Below are positions 7,308 through 16,254 of a stretch of 64,000 bases of DNA, piece after piece (positions within the stretch are counted from its first letter, which is position 1; every line of letters starts with the position of its first letter). The DNA comes from Chryseobacterium salivictor. Lineage in GTDB: Bacteria; Bacteroidota; Bacteroidia; Flavobacteriales; Weeksellaceae. The notes below the pieces were generated by a model. That model was not told where the DNA came from and did not search any database. It saw nothing but the letters and a program-made list of their open reading frames with translations. Location: positions 2,852,001 to 2,916,000 of the forward strand of contig NZ_CP037954.1 of the NCBI RefSeq assembly GCF_004359195.1, given 5' to 3'. A program made the translations under genes and the position numbers.

Positions 7308-7787
7308 TTACTGGCCAAAAGAGTATGCATATCCTAAATTAATAGCGCCCGCATTATATCCGGTTTTAGAAACCCCCAAATATCCTACATACACTTCACT
7401 TGGCCCGAAATGGTAAGCCGCTTTTGGCTGGAAGTAAAATCCACCTGTACTGTCTCCATTTGAAAAGAGAAAACCATAACCAAGATCAACACCCAAACTG
7501 AACTGCGGTGAGATTTTGTATTCTGCTGCTGCCGCAAGTGGAATCATACTTAGAGTATCATAACCACTTTTACCAATCCAGGCAGAATATCCTGTGGCAA
7601 GTCCCAAATTAAATTCCGATGCAACCGGCCAAAGGTAAGCTGCATCTGCGCCGATTAATACACTACTCGAAGAACTGGAATCACCAACAGGCAACCCGAT
7701 ATGGGCACCCAATTTAAAATTTCCTGCTGTCTGAGCATTTACTGCTCCAAAAAGTGCAATAGCACCCACTAACAATACTTTTTTCAT
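7308..7787 (-). CDS. Outer-membrane beta-barrel protein
   Basis: I chose the ATG at 7785-7787, because from there the protein begins with a normal signal peptide (MKKVLLVGAIALFGAVNA, then QTAGNF). Longer readings add an atypical hydrophilic leader. The 159-residue product is glycine-rich with alternating strands and a serine cluster (GDSSSSSSVLIGADAAYLW) that probably forms an outer loop. It ends LGYAYSFGQ. It is a probable outer-membrane barrel of unknown role, most similar in style to the neighbours at 5788 and 6680. Confidence 0.85.
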   Translation of the reverse strand: MKKVLLVGAIALFGAVNAQTAGNFKLGAHIGLPVGDSSSSSSVLIGADAAYLWPVASEFNLGLATGYSAWIGKSGYDTLSMIPLAAAAEYKISPQFSLGVDLGYGFLFSNGDSTGGFYFQPKAAYHFGPSEVYVGYLGVSKTGYNAGAINLGYAYSFGQ

Positions 7788-8087
7788 GGTTTTTAATTTT
7801 AATTGTTTAGTAAATGTAAAACTATTTTTTAAAAATAACAAAGCTTTAACAAATATTTTATACCGTAAACAATATTCTGATTAAAATAATTTTATCTCGA
7901 AAAAACGCAATCACTGTATTCCAAAGGAATTTTTTATTGTATTTAAACAAGCATTTCAGTTTTTTCTATTCGTAGAGTATTTTTTAATGTTGCCAAATTA
8001 AAAATAGAACTCACAGCGATTTTATTGAGATCTTCCCTGATTTTACTTTTTTTAAAGTAAGAAAGAGATTGATCTGGAAAATATTCC

Positions 8088-9047
8088 CTATTCTTCACGC
8101 TGTCTTATTTCCTCTTTTACGTACGCATTGATGATTTTACGTACGACCGGATGTCTCACCACATCTTCGTCCGTAAGATGCACGAAGCCAATTTCGCCTA
8201 CATCTTTCAGGATTCGCATGGCTTCCTTTAAACCGGATTTTTGCCGCATCGGTAAGTCAATCTGCGTTGGATCACCCGTGATGATGAATTTAGCATTCAT
8301 GCCCATCCTGGTAAGAAACATCTTCATTTGGGAATGGGTCGTGTTCTGTGCCTCATCCAGAATAACGAACGCTTCGTCCAGCGTCCGTCCTCTCATGAAA
8401 GCGAGCGGCGCTACTTCAATAATGTTTTTTTCGATAAAACCCTCCAGCTTTTCATGCGGAATCATATCGCGAAGGGCATCATAAAGCGGCTGCAAATAAG
8501 GATCTAATTTTTCTTTTAAATCCCCGGGCAGAAAACCAAGACTTTCACCGGCTTCTACGGCGGGTCTGGTCAAAATTATCCTCTTCACTTCTTTATCCCG
8601 CAAAGCCCGTACGGCCAGTGCAACGCTGGTATATGTTTTTCCTGTTCCGGCCGGACCGATTGCAAATACCATATCTTTTGTCTGAGAGGCTCTTACCAAT
8701 TTTTTCAGATTGGTGGTTTTTGCCTTTATGATTTTACCGTTCACTCCTTTTACAATAATATCCTGATCGAAAACAATTTCCTTTTCGGCTTCATCTTTCA
8801 GACTCAAGATGTTTTCAAAATCCTGTAACGTAATTGAATTGTATTTCGAAATAAAACTCACTACATCATCCAGCTTCGTTTTCAGCACATCGAGTGCATC
8901 CCGAGTTCCCAACGCGGAGATCGACTGGTCTCTTCCGGTAATTTTCAGGGTCGGAAATTTTGATTTTAATAAATTAAAATATTGGTTATTGACTCCATAA
9001 AAAGTTTTGGCATCGATGCCTTCAATCTCGTATTTCAGTTCAAACAT
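8088..9047 (-). CDS. PhoH-like ATPase
   Basis: 319 residues, the usual length for cytoplasmic PhoH (YbeZ-type) proteins. The Walker A motif GPAGTGKT lies at 131-138, and Walker B with the PhoH hallmark FVILDEAQNTT lies near 228-238. An N-terminal region with KH-like character (about 1-100) precedes it. These proteins are RNA-associated ATPases linked to ribosome maturation through YbeY, but no ybeY gene is seen here. It stands alone between a barrel gene and a divergent DUF62 gene. Identification is firm; the precise role is not. Confidence 0.92.
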   Translation of the reverse strand: MFELKYEIEGIDAKTFYGVNNQYFNLLKSKFPTLKITGRDQSISALGTRDALDVLKTKLDDVVSFISKYNSITLQDFENILSLKDEAEKEIVFDQDIIVKGVNGKIIKAKTTNLKKLVRASQTKDMVFAIGPAGTGKTYTSVALAVRALRDKEVKRIILTRPAVEAGESLGFLPGDLKEKLDPYLQPLYDALRDMIPHEKLEGFIEKNIIEVAPLAFMRGRTLDEAFVILDEAQNTTHSQMKMFLTRMGMNAKFIITGDPTQIDLPMRQKSGLKEAMRILKDVGEIGFVHLTDEDVVRHPVVRKIINAYVKEEIRQREE

Positions 9048-9148
9048 TGATTAGCAGTTTTAATTTTTATTTTTATTAAAAGTATTATTTTTTATTCAAA
9101 TATCGGGCTAACTTTTCCACAATAAGGCGTTAAATATTTTTTTTAGAC

Positions 9149-9156
9149 TAAATTTG
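9149..9156 (+). promoter_or_regulatory. Candidate -7 box for the DUF62 gene
   Basis: TAAATTTG fits TAnnTTTG and lies 19 bp before the ATG at 9176. Confidence 0.5.
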
Positions 9157-9175
9157 TGCTTTCCTAAAAATAAAC

Positions 9176-10003
9176 ATGTCAGTTATCACCTTCACTTCAG
9201 ATTACGGATTGGTCGATCACAGAGTTGCTGCTGTGAAAGGCACAATTTTGAATTTAAAGGAAGACGTCACCATTGTCGACATTACCCATCAGATACAGGC
9301 ATACAATCTATTGCAGACCGCGTATATTGTGAGAAATGCCTACTCTTATTTTCCAAAAGGTACGGTACACATTATCTCGGTGGACAGTTTCTACACCAAA
9401 GAAAGAAAATGCATTCTTTATAAAGCAGATGATCATTATTTCATCGCTGCGGATAATGGCGTTTTGAGTTTGATTTTCTATGACATCAATCCAGAAGCGG
9501 TATATGAGATCACCTTTAATAACCGTTTTGATGATGAAGTCTCATTTACCTCAACCGATATTTTTGCGCCGGTTGCGGTGCATCTTCAAAATGGCGGTTT
9601 GCCCGAAGTTATTGGGCGACCTTATAAAAATCCAAAGCAACTATCCTTTCCGCGTGCGGTCTTTATTGAAAGTGAAAAAATGCTGATTGGTGAAATTATG
9701 TATATCGATAATTTCGGAAATGTAGTCTCAAATATTACTAAAAAATTCTTTGAGAAAAGCGGAATCGGTTATGAAAACTTTATTTTAAAGTTCAGAAATT
9801 TAGCGCTGTCCAGAATACATAATCAATACACGGATCTGGTACACGACTGGACGAAGGAGCAGGAATTTCACGGGAAAGCGGCTGCGGTATTTAACGACGC
9901 CGGCTTACTGGAATTGACCATCTATAAAGGAAATGGCGAAAGCGGTGCCAGAACGCTTTTCGGTTTGCAGGTCGGTGAAAGCATTTATATCGAATATCAA
10001 TAG
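9176..10003 (+). CDS. SAM hydroxide adenosyltransferase (DUF62 family)
   Basis: The 275-residue protein starts MSVITFTSDYGLVDHRVAAV, where the TSDYG.D motif near residue 8 is the hallmark of the DUF62/fluorinase-like fold. A second family motif, GNVVSNITK, opens the C-terminal domain. Members hydrolyse S-adenosylmethionine to adenosine and methionine. The family also includes halogenases, but the bacterial housekeeping members are hydroxide transferases, and nothing here suggests halogenation. It is monocistronic, with hemJ following 109 bp later under its own promoter. Confidence 0.9.
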   Translation: MSVITFTSDYGLVDHRVAAVKGTILNLKEDVTIVDITHQIQAYNLLQTAYIVRNAYSYFPKGTVHIISVDSFYTKERKCILYKADDHYFIAADNGVLSLIFYDINPEAVYEITFNNRFDDEVSFTSTDIFAPVAVHLQNGGLPEVIGRPYKNPKQLSFPRAVFIESEKMLIGEIMYIDNFGNVVSNITKKFFEKSGIGYENFILKFRNLALSRIHNQYTDLVHDWTKEQEFHGKAAAVFNDAGLLELTIYKGNGESGARTLFGLQVGESIYIEYQ

Positions 10004-10088
10004 AAAACCGGTGGTTGCTCCAGACACAGAAAATTCACTTTTTTAAAACCTATTAAAACCGGATTTCCAGTTTATAAGATAATTCCTT

Positions 10089-10096
10089 TATCTTTG
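10089..10096 (+). promoter_or_regulatory. Candidate -7 box for hemJ
   Basis: TATCTTTG fits TAnnTTTG and lies 16 bp before the ATG at 10113. Confidence 0.45.
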
Positions 10097-10112
10097 TCTC
10101 TAAATTTTTCAG

Positions 10113-10664
10113 ATGCTTTATACCGTTATCAAAGCTGTTCACATCATTTTTATGGTCAGTTATTTTGCAGGGATTTTTTATCTCGCCCGCATTTTCGTTT
10201 ATTATAAAGATACCGATGATTTTGAGGAAAATAAAAAACAGGTTCTTCGTGAACAATATGTTTTTATGGCGCGCAGATTATGGAATATCATCACCGTTCC
10301 GGCCGGAATTATTATGCTGGTAACAGGTTTAACAATGATTTTCCTCAACTTTGGTTTAATGAAAACTCCGTGGTTTCATCTGAAACTGACTTTCTTAGTC
10401 GGACTTGCAGTTTATCATTACTGGTGCTGGAAAAAAGTTTTACAAATCAAAAATCTTCAAGGCAATATTCTACCGATTGAAAATATTAAACTTCGGCAGG
10501 CGAATGAAATTGCTACTTTTATATTATTTTTAGTGGTCTTCACCGTAATTTTAAAATCAATGGTCATCGAATATTGGTGGCAATTAATTGCCGGATTTAC
10601 CGTTCTGGTATTTTTGATTATGACGACGGTGAAGTTGGTGAATAAAAAGAATAAACAACGGTGA
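10113..10664 (+). CDS. hemJ: Protoporphyrinogen IX oxidase, HemJ type
   Basis: 183 residues with four to five membrane helices. The N-terminal pattern MLYTVIKAVHIIFMVSYFAG carries the conserved histidine (His10) of the UPF0093/HemJ family, and the segment FMARRLWNIITVPAG matches the second family block. HemJ oxidises protoporphyrinogen IX to protoporphyrin IX at the inner membrane in bacteria without HemG or HemY. No other haem gene is nearby, so the call rests on sequence alone. A CopD-like annotation would describe the same fold. Confidence 0.82.
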   Translation: MLYTVIKAVHIIFMVSYFAGIFYLARIFVYYKDTDDFEENKKQVLREQYVFMARRLWNIITVPAGIIMLVTGLTMIFLNFGLMKTPWFHLKLTFLVGLAVYHYWCWKKVLQIKNLQGNILPIENIKLRQANEIATFILFLVVFTVILKSMVIEYWWQLIAGFTVLVFLIMTTVKLVNKKNKQR

Positions 10665-10779
10665 ATGGTGAGTAGTCAATCAATAGTGAATGGTCAATCG
10701 TGAATGGTGAACTTTTAAAGCCTCGAACCTCGCATCACGCAACTCAACCTCAAACTTAGCAATAACCTCAACGTAATAC

Positions 10780-11508
10780 ATGATTGCAATATTTAAAAAA
10801 GAACTTTGGACTTATTTCGGAAACTGGAGCGCCTGGTTAATTATTGGTGCTTTCAGTTTAATCGGCACGCTTTTCTTATTTTTCTTTGATAATGATTCCA
10901 ATATTTTCGAGATTGGGTCGGCGACTTTACAGAGTTATTTTGTGCTCGTTCCCTGGCTTTTGATGTTCATTATTCCGGCAATTTCTATGAAGACGCTGGC
11001 AGAAGAGCAGCAATCCGGAACGCTGAACTGGCTTTTTTCGCAACCTCTTGCAATATCGGATATCGTCATCGGTAAATTTCTGTCGGTTTGGTTGGTCGGC
11101 ATTTTATGTTTGCTTCCTTCGCTGGTTTATTTATACACCGTTTATGTTTTAGGAGTTCCGGAAGGGAATATCGATTTAGGAGCCGCTTTCGGAAGTTATT
11201 TTGGTTTAATCATTTTAATTGCCGCTTTTTCCGCAGTGGGAATCTTAGCTTCATCGCTCTCGCAAAACCAAATTATGGCTTACCTGCTCGGCGTTTTCCT
11301 GTCCTTCTTTTTGTATTTCGGGATTGAGCAGTTGGCCAGTTATAAAATATTGGGTGGCGCTGATTATTTCCTTTCTAATATTGGCTTTTATCAACATTTT
11401 CTGGCCTTTACCAGAGGGTTGATCGATACGAGAGATTTATTTTACTTCCTTCTGGTGATTGCGGGTTGTCTGTTTCTCGCTAAAATTTTTGTAGAAAAGA
11501 AAAAGTAA
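10780..11508 (+). CDS. gldF: Gliding-motility ABC transporter permease GldF
   Basis: 242 residues with six membrane segments and the ABC-2 permease pattern (MKTLAEEQQSGTLNWLFSQP near residues 69-88, a conserved cytoplasmic segment). It begins MIAIFKKELWTYFGNWSAWL, as GldF does. In Flavobacterium, GldF, GldG and the ATPase GldA form an ABC transporter needed for gliding. gldG follows after 25 bp in the same direction. No gldA is present here. Gliding in this organism is not proven by this pair, which is also kept in some non-gliding relatives. Confidence 0.9.
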   Translation: MIAIFKKELWTYFGNWSAWLIIGAFSLIGTLFLFFFDNDSNIFEIGSATLQSYFVLVPWLLMFIIPAISMKTLAEEQQSGTLNWLFSQPLAISDIVIGKFLSVWLVGILCLLPSLVYLYTVYVLGVPEGNIDLGAAFGSYFGLIILIAAFSAVGILASSLSQNQIMAYLLGVFLSFFLYFGIEQLASYKILGGADYFLSNIGFYQHFLAFTRGLIDTRDLFYFLLVIAGCLFLAKIFVEKKK

Positions 11509-11533
11509 CTGAAAGTATTTACCGCTTTTAAAA

Positions 11534-13189
11534 ATGAACAAAAAAAACCTCCTCTACAGTATAATTGCTCTGTTTTTATTAATGGGAACTTTCGGGATTT
11601 TTTCGAAACGTTTCGATTTAACCCAGGAGAAAAGATACACGCTTTCTGCTTCTACCATTAAAGTTTTGAAGTCTGTTGCCAAACCTTTGACATTTGAAGT
11701 CTATCTGGAAGGTGATTTTCCGGCGAGTTTCCGTCAGTTACAGAACGAAACAAAATTCATTCTGGAAGAATTCCGAAAAGTGAATCCAAAAATAGATTAC
11801 CGGTTCATCGATCCCATTAAGACGAAAATGTCGAAAGATACTTTGGCAGCCATGGGAATGCAACCTTCCATCTTACCGGATATGAAAGAAGGCAGGATTT
11901 CTGAAATTGTCATGTTTCCCTATGCGGTCCTTAAATATGATTCGCACGGAACCTCAATTCCGTTAATCGTGAATTTAACCGGAATTGATGCTTCAGAACA
12001 GTTGAGTAAATCGATTGAAAACCTGGAATATAATTTTGTTTCGAATATTAAAAACATCACTCAGGATCATAAAAAAAACATTGGTATTCTCATCAATCAG
12101 GATGAACTTCGTCCTGAAGAATTCCGTGGGTTTATGGAAATGGCTTTGGAAAATTATAATGCCGGACCGATTATTCCAAAAAATCAAATGGAATTGACTT
12201 ACGCTGATGTTCCGCAACTTCAGCACATGGATGCTTTGGTCATCGCAAAACCAAGAAAAGCTTTTACCGAAAATGAAAAGGTAATTCTGGATCAATACAT
12301 CATGAACGGTGGAAAAACCCTCTGGATGATCGATGCCGTGAATGCTGAAATGGACACCCTTTTTCACGCCAAAAAAATCATGGCTTATCCCATGGATGTC
12401 AACTTAACCGATTTCTTTTTTAATTATGGAATTCGGCTTAATGCAGGTTTGGTAAAGGATATGAAAAAATCTGCACTTTTGCGGGTTCAATCTGGTGAAG
12501 TTGCCGGGAATCCACAATACAGCAGTTTTCTGTGGCCTTACTTTCCTTTAGGAATTGCAGAAAATAAAAACCCGGTTACCAAAAATATCAATCCTGTTAA
12601 ATTTGAATTTCCGACTTCGATTGATACCTTAGGACGCAAAAATATTAAGACAAAAGTTTTGTTTGAATCAAGCGAAAGAACGAATATCAAACAGGTTCCC
12701 AATTATGTGGCGCTTGCAGAAATCGTCCGGACCGATTCCCTGAGCGAAGTTGATAAAACAGCTCAACCCAAAATATATGCGGTTAGTTTAGAAGGTAAAT
12801 TCAGTTCCGCTTATGCAACACGAAGCGAAAGAAAAATTTATCCTAATTTCAAAGCACAAAGTCCGGAAAACAAGATGATTATTATTGCCGACGGTGATGT
12901 TGGAAGAAATCAAATCTACAAAGGAAAACCGCTCCCACTGGGTGAAGATTTACTCACCAAACAATCGTATGGCAACGAACAGTTTCTGAGAAATGCCCTC
13001 GATTTCCTTTTAGACGATTCTAATTTAATGGAATTAAGAAACAGAAACATCGAAGCAAGATTACTCGACCGGCAAAGAATTGACGAAGAAAAAACCGACT
13101 GGCAATGGTTCAATTTATTGCTTCCATTGGCAATTATTGGATTGTTGGGCGGATTCTTTTACTGGTGGAGAAAAAGAAAATTTGGATAA
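11534..13189 (+). CDS. gldG: Gliding-motility auxiliary transport protein GldG
   Basis: 551 residues. An N-terminal membrane helix (about 7-24, LLYSIIALFLLMGTFGIFSK) leads to a large periplasmic part with the ABC-type_uno domain (from YTLSASTIKVLKSVAKPLTF), and a C-terminal helix (WFNLLLPLAIIGLLGGFFYW) anchors the end before a basic tail. It partners GldF as the second membrane component. The gene is 25 bp downstream of gldF, and a strong terminator follows, so gldFG is a two-gene unit. Confidence 0.92.
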   Translation: MNKKNLLYSIIALFLLMGTFGIFSKRFDLTQEKRYTLSASTIKVLKSVAKPLTFEVYLEGDFPASFRQLQNETKFILEEFRKVNPKIDYRFIDPIKTKMSKDTLAAMGMQPSILPDMKEGRISEIVMFPYAVLKYDSHGTSIPLIVNLTGIDASEQLSKSIENLEYNFVSNIKNITQDHKKNIGILINQDELRPEEFRGFMEMALENYNAGPIIPKNQMELTYADVPQLQHMDALVIAKPRKAFTENEKVILDQYIMNGGKTLWMIDAVNAEMDTLFHAKKIMAYPMDVNLTDFFFNYGIRLNAGLVKDMKKSALLRVQSGEVAGNPQYSSFLWPYFPLGIAENKNPVTKNINPVKFEFPTSIDTLGRKNIKTKVLFESSERTNIKQVPNYVALAEIVRTDSLSEVDKTAQPKIYAVSLEGKFSSAYATRSERKIYPNFKAQSPENKMIIIADGDVGRNQIYKGKPLPLGEDLLTKQSYGNEQFLRNALDFLLDDSNLMELRNRNIEARLLDRQRIDEEKTDWQWFNLLLPLAIIGLLGGFFYWWRKRKFG

Positions 13190-13191
13190 AT

Positions 13192-13224
13192 AAAAACCTT
13201 CAAGAATAAATATTGAAGGTTTTT
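13192..13224 (+). terminator. Terminator after gldG
   Basis: AAAACCTTCAA and TTGAAGGTTTT pair around a short AT loop and end in a T-run. Confidence 0.85.
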
Positions 13225-13315
13225 GGCTAAAATATACCGCAAATTACAGATGACGCCGTCTTTAACAACTTCTTAAAACCAAGAAGTCATTTAAAATTAG
13301 TAATTCTTGGCAACC

Positions 13316-13744
13316 TTAAATATCTTTAATAAAATCCTCATATTCATAAAACACCCGCTCGAATCCATCCATTTTTTCGACAAAAAACTCGAAAATCTCC
13401 TGCCAGGTATTTTTATTATAAATCGAAACATTTTCTTTGGTGATCCAAAACCGGGAAATCACTTTTCCGTTTTCCAAAGTGTAAAATTCATCTTTTTGAA
13501 CTGAACCTAATTCCTCTTCCAGAATAGATTCCAGTGACCACATTTTTTCGAAATAAGCATTGCGAAAGAGTTCGTCGTTTATTTCTATATCCAGTGAAAC
13601 TTCGGCTTTCTTTGGATCAGCATTAAATTTAAAGGCGAAATCTTTAATTTTGGTATTATACAAAATCCACTTTCTGGGAAAACTTTTCCCAAAGGCGATC
13701 CAGAATTCTTTTCTAAGTTGCTGTGCTTCTTCTTTACTAAACAT
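13316..13744 (-). CDS. DUF4268 domain protein
   Basis: A 142-residue soluble, charged protein. The segment EFWIAFGKSFPRKWILYNTK and the later AEVSLDIEINDELFRNAYFE are characteristic of DUF4268, a family widespread in Bacteroidota and sometimes found at the C-terminus of nucleases. The role is unknown. It stands alone and convergent with gldG. No signal peptide or membrane segment. Confidence 0.8.
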   Translation of the reverse strand: MFSKEEAQQLRKEFWIAFGKSFPRKWILYNTKIKDFAFKFNADPKKAEVSLDIEINDELFRNAYFEKMWSLESILEEELGSVQKDEFYTLENGKVISRFWITKENVSIYNKNTWQEIFEFFVEKMDGFERVFYEYEDFIKDI

Positions 13745-14058
13745 TGAAATAATTTAAGAACTGCGAAACTAATCAAAATATCATATTGTATCGAGTTACA
13801 GTGTATTATTTTTTTTGGAGCGTACCAATTACACGGATTTACAAAGATTTTTCTGTTTAAAAAATATTTCAGTTCAGTTTTGCCGGCAAATTATTCGTGC
13901 ATTCGTGGCCGAAAAGTTTCCTAATATTTGACAATATATTGTAAGAATTTAGACGACTGATTGTAAGTCTTTTATCTTTCATCTATATTCTTCGATCTAC
14001 TTATATTTGATCTGTTCCTCTTTAAGGCTTCTAAAAACTTTTTACTTATTTTTGCGTT
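13745..14058. other. Intergenic region before the Rrf2 gene
   Basis: AT-rich, with stops in all frames and no strong hairpin. The only signal seen is the -7 box at its right end (14047-14054). Confidence 0.5.
14047..14054 (+). promoter_or_regulatory. Candidate -7 box for the Rrf2 gene
   Basis: TATTTTTG ends four bases before the ATG at 14059, which would give an almost leaderless message. Confidence 0.45.
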
Positions 14059-14466
14059 ATGCTTTCCAAAAAATCACAGTACGCGCTAAGAGCCCTTTCC
14101 TACCTCGTCGGCAAAAACGATGAAGGTCCGGTCTTGATTTCAGATATTGCCACCGCGAAAAAAATCCCGTTAAAATTTCTGGAAAACATTCTGCTGGAGC
14201 TGAAAAAAGCCGATATCCTTGACAGTAAAAAAGGAAAAGGCGGCGGTTATTTTTTTAGTGCAAATCCGGCTGAAATATCGCTTGCGACGGTAATCCGGTT
14301 GGTTAACGGTCCGATCTCGATGATTCCGTGTGTGAGCATTCATTTTCATGAACAGTGTCTTAACTGCAATCAGGAACACTGCGGTTTGCACGATGTTTTG
14401 ATCGAAGTCCGCGACGCTTCTCTGGCTATTTTAGAAAAGAAAACACTGCTGGATATCGTGGATTAA
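14059..14466 (+). CDS. Rrf2-family transcriptional regulator (cysteine/sulfur control likely)
   Basis: 135 residues. The N-terminal winged helix-turn-helix (MLSKKSQYALRALSYLV to about 65) is typical of Rrf2. Cysteines at about 91, 100, 103 and 108 (PCVSIHF, then QCLNCNQEHCGLHDV) match the cluster-binding region of IscR-like members, so it may carry an Fe-S cluster. The gene is immediately upstream of cysH-cysD-cysN, and an inverted repeat lies in the gap to cysH, which suggests it senses sulfur or cysteine status and controls that operon. The regulatory target is an inference from position. Confidence 0.9.
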   Translation: MLSKKSQYALRALSYLVGKNDEGPVLISDIATAKKIPLKFLENILLELKKADILDSKKGKGGGYFFSANPAEISLATVIRLVNGPISMIPCVSIHFHEQCLNCNQEHCGLHDVLIEVRDASLAILEKKTLLDIVD

Positions 14467-14490
14467 AGCTTTAGCTTTTTATTTGCCTTA

Positions 14491-14523
14491 TTAGTCCACT
14501 AATTTGGTGGAATAATAAATTTG
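14491..14523 (+). promoter_or_regulatory. Candidate operator and -7 box in front of cysH
   Basis: The inverted repeat TTAgTCCAC (14491-14499) / GTGGAaTAA (14507-14515) has one mismatch and is followed directly by TAAATTTG (14516-14523), a -7 box. A dimeric regulator bound here would block RNA polymerase. The Rrf2 protein encoded just upstream is the obvious candidate. It lies 20 bp before the likely cysH ATG. Confidence 0.55.
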
Positions 14524-14543
14524 TCGCAAATTTGTTGACATTA

Positions 14544-15251
14544 ATGAATGAAATAATGTTTACAGCAGAAGAAATTCAACATTTAGAAGCGCTAGATCTC
14601 CAACAAAGTCTTTTCAAACTGTGCGAAATTATTCCAGACGGAATCATCTTTTCAACTTCTTTAGGGCAGGAAGATCAGATCATTACCGATGTCATTTTTA
14701 AAAATAAATTACCGGTTAAGGTTTTCACGCTGGATACAGGAAGATTATTTTATGAACATTATGACCTTCTTTCCAACAACAATTCCAAATACAAAATCAA
14801 AACGGAAGTCTATTTTCCCGAAGCCACTGATGTTGAAAATTATGTGAACGAGAAAGGAATTAACGGCTTTTTTCATTCTGTAGAAAACAGAAAAGAATGC
14901 TGCTACATCCGAAAAGTAAAACCGCTGAACCGTGCGCTGGAAGGCGCCAAAGTATGGATTACCGGTCTTAGAAGCGAACAGTCTGAAAACCGACAAACTT
15001 TAAAAATGCTGGATTGGGACGAATCCCGACAACTCTATAAATTCAATCCTCTTCTTCACTGGAATTATGATGCTGTTTTAAAATATATCGAAGACCATCA
15101 AATTATGGATTTACCGCTTCATAAAAAAGGCTTCGTCAGCGTGGGCTGCAAACCGTGTACGCGGGCAATCGAGCCGGGTGAAAATCCGCGTGCCGGAAGA
15201 TGGTGGTGGGAAGAATCTCAGAAAGAATGCGGTCTGCATTCAGAAAAATAA
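14544..15251 (+). CDS. cysH: Assimilatory APS reductase, iron-sulfur type CysH
   Basis: The ATG at 14544 (MNEIMFTAEEIQHLEALDLQ) was preferred over an upstream TTG; an ATG at 14556 is also possible. The about 235-residue product has the phosphosulfate-reductase fold, the catalytic C-terminal motif ECGLH and two cysteine pairs (KECCYIRK and GCKPCTRA) that ligate a [4Fe-4S] cluster. Members with both pairs use adenosine phosphosulfate directly, which agrees with the lack of an APS kinase domain on CysN here. The product, sulfite, goes to a sulfite reductase not seen in the window. cysD follows after 15 bp. Confidence 0.92.
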   Translation: MNEIMFTAEEIQHLEALDLQQSLFKLCEIIPDGIIFSTSLGQEDQIITDVIFKNKLPVKVFTLDTGRLFYEHYDLLSNNNSKYKIKTEVYFPEATDVENYVNEKGINGFFHSVENRKECCYIRKVKPLNRALEGAKVWITGLRSEQSENRQTLKMLDWDESRQLYKFNPLLHWNYDAVLKYIEDHQIMDLPLHKKGFVSVGCKPCTRAIEPGENPRAGRWWWEESQKECGLHSEK

Positions 15252-15266
15252 AAATTGTAAAATACG

Positions 15267-16178
15267 ATGAAGGCAAAATATCAATTAAATGATTTGGAGC
15301 AGTTAGAAGCAGAAAGCATTTACATCATGCGGGAAGTTGCGGCCCAATTTGAAAAACCCGCTTTATTATTCAGCGGTGGAAAAGATTCGATTACGTTGGT
15401 TCATTTGGCAATGAAAGCTTTTGCTCCGATGAAAATCCCTTTTCCTTTGGTTCATATCGATACGGGACATAACTTCCCTGAAGCACTGGCTTACCGAGAT
15501 TTTTTAGCCAAAGAAATCGGTGCCGAATTGATTGTCAGGAAAGTGGAAGATACCATTCACAAACAGAAACTGACGGAACCTAAAGGAAAATTTGCTTCCA
15601 GAAACTGGCTGCAAACCCATACTTTACTGGAAACCATTGAAGAATTTCAATTTGATGCCTGCATTGGTGGCGCACGACGCGATGAAGAAAAAGCCCGAGC
15701 CAAAGAACGGTTTTTCTCTGTTCGTGATGATTTCGGACAATGGGATCCCAAACTGCAAAGACCCGAATTATGGAAAATCTACAACGGACGAATTCATAAA
15801 GGCGAAAATGTGCGGGTCTTCCCAATTTCGAACTGGACCGAACTCGATGTCTGGAATTATATTAAAAAAGAAAAGATTCAACTTCCTTCTATTTACTTTT
15901 CCCACGAAAGAGAAGTTTTGGAATATGAAGGTCAGTTAATTGCAGTTTCCGATTTTATTCAAATTGATGAAGATGATGTTATTTCTACAAAAACGGTTCG
16001 ATACAGAACTGTTGGTGATATGACCTGTACGGCAGCCGTAGAAAGCAATGCTTCTACTTTGGATGAAGTGGTTCAGGAAATTACCGCGTCAAGAATTTCG
16101 GAAAGAGGCGAAACCAGAATCGATGATAAAGTCACCGAAGCCGCCATGGAAGACCGGAAAAAAGGAGGATACTTTTAA
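15267..16178 (+). CDS. cysD: Sulfate adenylyltransferase subunit 2
   Basis: 303 residues, the same length as E. coli CysD (302). The PP-loop motif SGGKDSITLVHLA near residue 38 binds ATP, and the block VHIDTGHNFPE is typical. The C-terminus ends DRKKGGYF, as in CysD. With CysN it adenylates sulfate to APS, driven by GTP hydrolysis. cysN follows 76 bp later; the gap holds short AT-rich near-repeats (CAATGAGTAATAGGCAATAA) but no gene. Confidence 0.96.
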   Translation: MKAKYQLNDLEQLEAESIYIMREVAAQFEKPALLFSGGKDSITLVHLAMKAFAPMKIPFPLVHIDTGHNFPEALAYRDFLAKEIGAELIVRKVEDTIHKQKLTEPKGKFASRNWLQTHTLLETIEEFQFDACIGGARRDEEKARAKERFFSVRDDFGQWDPKLQRPELWKIYNGRIHKGENVRVFPISNWTELDVWNYIKKEKIQLPSIYFSHEREVLEYEGQLIAVSDFIQIDEDDVISTKTVRYRTVGDMTCTAAVESNASTLDEVVQEITASRISERGETRIDDKVTEAAMEDRKKGGYF

Positions 16179-16254
16179 TAAACAATGAGTAATAGGCAAT
16201 AAGCAATGTATTTATTACTGATTACCAATTGCTTAGTACTGATAAAAACAAAAC

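Noticed and set aside
11993..12367. 124-residue minus-strand ORF inside gldG
   Set aside because: Antisense to a conserved gene, with unlikely composition (many His, Phe and Ile).
15592..15939. 115-residue ORF in another frame of cysD
   Set aside because: Overlaps the well-supported cysD frame on the same strand and shows no homology pattern.
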